DNA of 64,000 nucleotides, taken from Tetrastigma voinierianum. Lineage: Eukaryota; Streptophyta; Magnoliopsida; Vitales; Vitaceae. The position numbers and the translations under genes are program-made. The stretch spans positions 496,001 to 560,000 of the forward strand of contig JAEQBH010000990.1 in assembly GCA_016808115.1 (NCBI GenBank), given 5' to 3'. This document shows, piece after piece, positions 58,021 to 64,000 of this stretch (position 1 is the stretch's first letter; each line of letters starts with the position of its first letter). A model generated the notes under the pieces. It searched no databases and was not told the origin of the DNA. It was given only the letters and a program-made list of their open reading frames with translations.

Positions 58021-59900
58021 GCGATTCTTTAACACTTGTTTGTGAATCGACTAGCCTATCGAATCACCATCCGAGTTCTTGTTGGCACCGATAGTGGAGC
58101 AACTAATCATGTTGCGTTTACCATACGAGGGATTCATAAGCGGGAAGCGAATAAGGATGAATCAAAGCTCAGCATGGGAAGCAGCGAGAAGAGGGTGATG
58201 TCATGTTGATGGGAGATGTAAATCTTAATTCTAGATTACGGTTTTAGGAGAAATTGATGTTGAAAGACACCTTTTATGTACCTTCCTTTATACGGAATTT
58301 AGTTTCCGTATCGTGTTTGGATTTATATGATTACTCTTTTGAAATTAAAAGCAATGTTATTTCAATATTTCTTAATTAAAGCAAGGTTGGGTGCTGTCAT
58401 ATGTGTCAATGATTATACGGATTGAGTTTATCTCCTGATGACGAGCGCGTCTCTTATCTTCTTTGAAAAGGTTGTTTCTAAGAGACCATTACTGAGGAAG
58501 AGTCTCATACATTGTGGCATAAGCGACTTGAGACATATCTCTAAGGATAGAGTAAGAAGGGTGATAAAGACTAACATCTTTGATCTTAAAAATGACTTAG
58601 AAATATCGTGGCGATTCTTGTAGAGAGTAAAATGACCCGAGATAAGAAGAAGCTGATCGTAGTTACGACTTGTTGGATGTCATTCACACCGATATAAGTG
58701 GACCTTATACGGCAACATATACGTCGCTTATACGGCTGAAAAGGTTGTTTCTAAGAGACCATTACCTAAGGAAGAGTCACCGTGTTGTGGCATGTGACTT
58801 GGGCATCTCTGGGATGAGTAGAAGGGTGATGGAATAACATCTGCGATCTTAAAAATGACTTGAAATATCGTAGATCTGTTGTAGAGGAGTAAAATGACCA
58901 AGATGAAGAAACTACGGTCAGTAGTTCGGCTTGTTGGATGTCATTCTGCAGATATAGAGTGGACCTTATACGAAGCGCTGACCTTGTGTAGAAATTTTAT
59001 TTCATCACATTTATTGATGACTATTCATTATGGTTATTTGTACTTGATTAAAGAAAATTTGATCTCTTGACAAGTTCGAATTTTTCGGATGAAGTCATTC
59101 AGCTTGATTGGGAAAAATCCATAAGGATTTGTTAGATCTGGCCAGAGGTGGAAGTATTATGCGGCATGCGATGTCGGGCGACTTGGGGGCCGGTCGCCAG
59201 CCTTGAGATGCAGGGACCAGTTGCTTGCGGTTACTATGCTGGGAGTCCTGAGCAAAAAATGGTGTAGCCGAAGGCGCAATCGCACTCTTATGGAAATGGT
59301 AAAGGAGTATGATTAGTAGAACCCAATTTTGGTTTTTACGTGGTGGTTTGAAAGCGACTTTGTACGATGAATCGTGTACTACGAGTTGTTCCATTGACTC
59401 CTTTTGAGTTATGGTACAGGCGTAAGCCCTGGCAAACCATCTTAAGGTTTTTGGGGATGTCTATGAGAAGTGAAGTTGTATAATCCCAACATTAAGTAAG
59501 TTGGACTCGAGAACCACTCGGTGTTACTTTGTATCTTACCGGAACATTGAGAGGATATCGGTTACATAATCCCCGATGGAGAGCCTGAGGTATTGGGTCG
59601 CAATGAGGCGGCTAAGTTTTTGGAGTTTGATGTGGCGAAGAAGCCAGTACGCTCACGAGACTATTGAGGATAATAGTACGGTGGGTAATATGAATTTATC
59701 TTTATCTCCTCCCGTACGAGATAATTGTGGGAACTCCCACACAAGTATTGAACTGGTGAGACTTCGGGATCTGTTGTTGAGGTGGCTCCTAAATGAAGTT
59801 CATGAGGCTCTCGAGGGTGCGGGATGTAGGCTATTACTACTCCAATAAGGAGATCCACTAGGGAGGAACGATCGGTATACCACGGGTTTGTTTAGTGCAT
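58021..59900 (+). pseudogene. Copia-4 protease, pre-integrase and integrase remnant
   Basis: The pre-integrase block (HISKDRVRRVIK, after a WHKR-like start) lies at 58,510-58,570 and is repeated in tandem. FITFIDDYS (about 59,005) is the first catalytic part of the core. VPLTPFELWYRRKP at about 59,385-59,425 is the usual end of the core. GYRLHNPR-like sequence follows near 59,555. Confidence 0.75.
58465..58985 (+). repeat. 273-bp direct duplication in copia-4 integrase
   Basis: GAAAAGGTTGTTTCTAAGAG starts at 58,465 and again at 58,738. The following about 240 bases match with many small differences. Copia elements carry this segment once. Confidence 0.85.
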
Positions 59901-59989
59901 ATGGGGAGGCTTGAGGCTACGATGCTCGGTTCTGTGTGAGGCCCGATTGATAAGCACTATCACGAGTATTTAGCGTCACCAATCGGGCT

Positions 59990-61545
59990 GTGGTTGGATC
60001 TGATAGAGATGAAATTCAATCTATGAGGCATAATGGAGTTTGGGAACTTATTGAATTACATGAAGGTCACTAGACCCATTGTTTGCGAAATGGGTGTATA
60101 AGACTAAAAGGACCGTAAAGGAAGATTGAGAAGTTTAAAACCAGCGGTAGCGAAGGTTTCACTTTCGAGGAGAGAAGGAGTAGACTATGGAAGCAGCCTT
60201 GCACTGTAGGTCTCTTCCACAAAGATTCTTTGGTGATCATGGCATTAGTTGCTCATTTCGATATGGAGTTACACGGATGGATGTTAAATGCCTTTTCGAT
60301 GAGACCTTAATGAAGGGTCTATATGATGCGGCAGAAGGTTTGTGGCAAATGATTCGGGTACACTTGTATGTGGCGAAAAATTATTTATGATGCCAGCCCG
60401 AACACAGGTGATGGTAGCAAAGTTTCATAGTGTTGTTGCTTCATATGGTTTTTGAACAAGGAAGTAGATCAATGTATATCTTTGCGAGGTCGGTGGGAGG
60501 AAATTCATTTTCCCCAATACTGCATGTGGATGATATCACGCTGCAGCGGTGACCTTGGTTTCTGCTTGCATGAGGCAAAGCGGATGTTGTCAAAGAACTT
60601 TGATATGAAGGACCTTGGTGATCGTGTCTTTTATCACGGGCATTGAGATTCACGAAGGAATCGTTCTTGCGAACTATTGGGTTTTACTCGGGAGAGTACT
60701 GGCGTCGTATTTTAGAAGATTGACATACGACAATGTGGGGTGCTCACATACGTAAAGGTGATAAGTTGGTGCGTCGATGTCTCGTTCGGATATTGACCCG
60801 AATGAAGAATATACCGCATCTTCCAGTGCGCGGGGTATTATGTATGCTCAGAGTATGCACTAGGCGGATATTGCGTTTGCGAAGAAAGCGAGGGACTTAG
60901 GCGGATATCGGTCGAATCCGGGGACCACGATCATTGGAGTTCTTTGCCCGAGAAGGTTATGAGGTACTTAAAAGAGGACAAAAGACTATATGTTGATTTA
61001 CAAACATGTTCGGGACTAATTTAGTTGGGTATTCGAGTTGAGACTTCTTTGTTTGTCGGGATGAAAAAGAGTCGGCAACGAGGTTACATCTTTAAGTTAG
61101 CCGGGAAGTGCGTGTATCATAAAGTGAGAAAGCGAGAATCGATTGCATAATCCTGCCATGCGGCGGAGTTGTGGCATGCTTTGGCGACTGCTGAGGCTGA
61201 TTTGGCTGCGAAGCCATTAAGGAGTTAACTGCATTTGACTTTTTTGTGGATAGGCCCATACAACTTGTATTAGACAATAACTCAAGCAGTTGTTCTTTAT
61301 TAACAACAAATGCAGGTCTCAAGGGTCTACACATGGAGGCCGGCACCCGACTATAAAGGAAAAAGTTCAAACCGTGATATTGTAAATGAGCACATATCAA
61401 CAGATGATATGATTGCAGATCCGTTTAATCCAAAGGCCTTCGCCTGTGTATTTGATCGACATGTCATTAATATGGGCTTAGGAGTATCATGGGATAATCA
61501 GAAATTAGTGGAGCTATTAAGTTTTATGTTGCTCTTATGAAGGTC
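59990..61545 (+). pseudogene. Copia-4 RT and RNase H remnant
   Basis: RT pieces: MRHNGVWELIELHE (60,025-60,065), KWVYKTKR (about 60,090), MDVKCLFDETLMKGLYD (60,278-60,330). The catalytic box at 60,523-60,534 reads HVDD instead of YVDD. FDMKDLGDRVF (60,600-60,635) and an IMYAQ...DIAFA block at about 60,835-60,885 follow. RNase H ends with HISTDDMIADP and FDRHVINMGLGVSWD at 61,390-61,500. Confidence 0.82.
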
Positions 61546-62094
61546 GAATCCACTCATTACATTTTTTGTAATAATTAACTTAGATTAACTCTTTTTATCT
61601 AATAAGGTGTATTTGTGAATGTAGATTTATCAAGTTGAGTACAAATAACGTTGAAAATCTCTTGTGTAAAACCTTGAGTACAAAGTTATGGGGCATTCTT
61701 GGCATTAGCCTTAACAACATGTTTTGTTACACATAAAGTAAAGTTACCTATCAAGGTAACACATGTGTTTGTCGAACCATGATGGATATTCTCCGTGACA
61801 CACACTAGGGTTTTGTGACACTTAAGGAGAGAGAATTCCGACTAACAAAATGGATAACACATGAAGTATCACCACATGGTGGTATTGTCCATTTAACACA
61901 CTACCATATTGAATCCATATCGCAGTTGAAAGCACTCGTGACTCATGGAAGGGCCTGCTGAGTACATGCAATTACCGCCAGATTCAAGTTCGGGAGACTT
62001 TATGGGATGGGATTGACTATTAAGAATAATCTCTAGACCAATATAAAGGTGCGCACACAGTTTTGTTTCAATTAATATCGCCCAAGTGGGAGAA
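61546..62094 (+). other. Copia-4 3' untranslated region and polypurine tract
   Basis: Non-coding 3' part of the element, ending in the polypurine tract CAAGTGGGAGAA at about 62,083-62,094. Nothing else recognised. Confidence 0.65.
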
Positions 62095-62531
62095 TGTAAG
62101 ATTTTCATAAAGTGGGCTTTATTAATTGAAATTAACTGGATTTATTTATTCTAATTAAGTGAGACATAAGGATTCTTATTAATTAAATATAGTTTGGTAA
62201 GGTGGGCTGGCACGTCTCAATTCAATGAGGGCCCGTGGTCAAGATTTATAAATTAAGCTCTCGGGCCTCTCTAAACCCTAAGGATACATTTTCATTCTCA
62301 TTATTGCATTTAGAGAAATACTTTCTCTAACACGTGAGAGGCATTCTCATTAAGCCAGTGTCATTCATCTGGGGATAAGGGAGAAGATCTTGAGATCGTT
62401 CTTTTCAGGTCTTCATCGATTCCGCATCAAGTCAATCATGGATTCCAATCAGTATGCAATTTTTCGCTTTCTCCATTATTATGCTTTGTATTCTAAATAT
62501 TATGATCTGTAGCCATTTAATCGTATCCTAC
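62095..62531 (+). repeat. Copia-4 3' LTR
   Basis: 437 bp matching 55,424-55,864, including AACACGTGAGAG and the TCGTATCCTACG end. The pair shows scattered substitutions and indels. Confidence 0.88.
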
Positions 62532-63674
62532 GCGATTGTAAGATGAAAGTTAAATTTGTATTTTATTGATAGCGAAATCCAAAACTGGATTGAACTCACA
62601 ATTTTTTGCTGGTGTTTTACCTTGATACTGAAGAATTTAAAAATGCAGGATATCTGGAAATTTTTTTATTTAATTTGTTTCATACTTTCATGTTGAGTTC
62701 ATTAAGAATTATTTGAGAATTTGAGGTCTGAATGAGGTTAATGTTTTTTATCTGGTTCAGATGTGCTTAAGTATGAAATACGGATATGAAAAGTTGTAGG
62801 CAATTATACTTGTACGATAATGCCAAAAAAAGGCTACATCGTATGCTGACTGTGACTAGTCTTCAGAAAGACTGGTTTGGCTATCGTTGCCAAAATCGAA
62901 TTATTTTCTGGAGCAATGGAATGTTTTCATTTCTTTTTTTTTTGCACATATTTATTGTTTTCAGGACTGAGAATGAAAGTGTTTCTTATGATTGAAATTT
63001 TGATTTCTTTTGTTCTTTGCAACCAAATGGGACTTAAGGATTAATTATTTTCGGGATTCTATCCCAAATCTTCACTAATGTATTTAGATGTGTTTGTTTG
63101 CTGAGAAATTGTGCATATGGGACGAATTAAAATTTTAATCTCTGCACTTGTGCTATTTGGAACCATAGATATCAAGAACCATGTGGCAATATGTCTACAT
63201 GGCTTTGTTTGAGATGGGTTTTCAAGTTTTTTTGCAAACCAAAATAGATGAAAAATTTGTATGCAGTGGAAACTTTTTTTGTTCAACCTCTCATACTTTA
63301 CTCAACAACCAAATGGAGGATTAATGATTTATAAGTTCCTGCACAGTTTTGATTTACCAAATACAATCGAGGATGGTAACTTCTTATGTTATCTTATTCC
63401 GCCAGGAAAGACCTTTCTTACGTTATTCTACCCTGCTACTTAGTGATTAGAAATGCTTAATTTGACAGATTAAATCTTTGCTGGATCTGTCATTCTTGAT
63501 AAATGATGGATCTAAACCATCTCAAGTTGTACTTCAGAGGCAAATTCATTCTTCCTGTTGATTAATCAATGCTTTTTACTCAATAAATGCATCATCAATT
63601 GGTGTGTTTGATGCCATCGGATGAGCTGTTGCTGTAAGACTAGCATGTGACTGTATTACTTGTTATTTTTTCAG
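62532..63674 (+). other. TERT copy B intron 1, second part
   Basis: Mirror of copy A intron 1 down to the exon 2 acceptor TTTTTTCAG. The section 62,600-62,790 has no counterpart in arm A; the rest from 62,800 is almost identical to 19,903-20,760. Confidence 0.8.
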
Positions 63675-63751
63675 ATTGTCAGAAAGACCATTGAAATGAT
63701 CGTATGTGAGCAACCAGGGTCTTCAATGTATTATGTCGCGGCTATAGTAAG
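63675..63751 (+). pseudogene. TERT: TERT copy B, exon 2
   Basis: Mirror of copy A exon 2: IVRKTIEMIVCEQPGSS, then one base is missing after TCTTC, so NVLCRGYSK is out of frame. Met is replaced by Val. The donor reads AAG|GCAAAC instead of AAG|GCAAGT. Confidence 0.85.
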
Positions 63752-64000
63752 GCAAACCATCAAATTCTACAATTTCATTTTCTTACTCTTTCTGTCATTG
63801 AAAGTTTCAATAAGCTGCATTATGCAAGCTTATCAATTTGCTTTTAGGTTGCCTGTGTCTCATGCCAGACTCCTTTTGTATGCTACGATAAAGGATTTTA
63901 ACTTCACCTATTGGAACTTGCATATCATTATGCCAACAATAAAGGATTTTTATTTAGTTTGTAATCGTTAGCTTCATTGAAAGAAATTTCTCTTTCAAAG
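63752..64000 (+). other. Start of TERT copy B intron 2
   Basis: Mirror of 19,562-19,824. The window ends inside this intron, so exon 3 and the rest of copy B, if present, lie beyond. Confidence 0.8.

Larger units (their letters stand above)
55424..62531 (+). mobile_element. Copia-4: Ty1/copia element in intron 1 of TERT copy B
   Basis: 7.1 kb in the same orientation as TERT copy B. LTRs at 55,424-55,864 and 62,095-62,531 start with the same TGTAAGATTTTCATAAAGTG. A polypurine tract (AAGTGGGAGAA) directly precedes the 3' LTR. Order: GC-rich leader, gag, pre-integrase, integrase, RT, RNase H. It is absent from arm A, where the empty site reads GTTAGTAATTGTAG. The flanks are GTGA(T) and GCGAT, a possible decayed target duplication. 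All frames are broken. Confidence 0.92.
40730..64000. repeat. Arm B of the inverted duplication
   Basis: Mirror of 19,562 to about 26,845, expanded by two later copia insertions (46,066-54,802 and 55,424-62,531). It holds in order the Gypsy-1 LTR, copia-2 (minus), the TERT upstream region, TERT exon 1, intron 1, exon 2 and the start of intron 2. Homology continues to the window end, so the arm is longer than shown. Confidence 0.9.

Noticed and set aside
19562..64000. The palindrome as a fold-back read or assembly artefact
   Set aside because: Arm B carries two complete LTR elements that arm A lacks, one with a perfect target duplication, and a divergent patch in intron 1. A read copied back on itself would not show these. 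Read support should still be checked.

Overview
The window is nuclear DNA of a flowering plant, most likely a eudicot; I cannot name the species. The evidence is a spliced, plant-type telomerase reverse transcriptase gene (TERT), GT-AG introns in AT-rich sequence, Ty1/copia and Ty3/gypsy LTR retrotransposons with tRNA-Met-like primer binding sites, a MITE and solo LTRs. I see no bacterial-type operons, rRNA or CRISPR array.

Region 1 (1-21,374, minus strand) holds one TERT gene spread over 21 kb. I placed eleven exons by protein similarity, splice signals and matching codon phases, plus a probable linker exon. The introns hold a 4.8-kb copia element (1,913-6,685), a 350-bp MITE (7,123-7,472) and a 2.9-kb gypsy-type solo LTR (16,277-19,153). 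The reading frame is interrupted by several 1-2 base indels. Either this copy is recently dead or the sequence carries uncorrected indel errors.

Region 2 (21,375-46,065) starts with the 423-bp TERT upstream region and a copia element (copia-2) transcribed away from TERT. Copia-2 is split by a minus-strand gypsy element (Gypsy-1, 24,870-32,140) and cut at 33,918 by a plus-strand gypsy (Gypsy-2, from 33,919). Gypsy-2 stops inside its integrase near 40,730. From there on the sequence is the reverse complement of what was already read from 19,562 to about 26,845: the Gypsy-1 LTR, copia-2, the TERT upstream region, TERT exon 1, intron 1 and exon 2.

Region 3 (46,066-64,000) is the rest of that mirrored arm, opened by two younger copia elements. 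Copia-3 (46,066-54,802) has a perfect GAAAT target duplication and sits in the upstream region of the second TERT copy. Copia-4 (55,424-62,531) sits in its first intron. TERT copy B runs on the plus strand and leaves the window in intron 2; its exon 1 has an early stop.

The main result is an inverted segmental duplication of the 5' half of TERT. It has arms of about 7.3 kb of shared sequence and a roughly 14-kb asymmetric spacer. A breakpoint can be located where a gypsy integrase is joined to the middle of another gypsy copy's LTR. Apart from TERT, every coding trace I found belongs to a retrotransposon and is broken.
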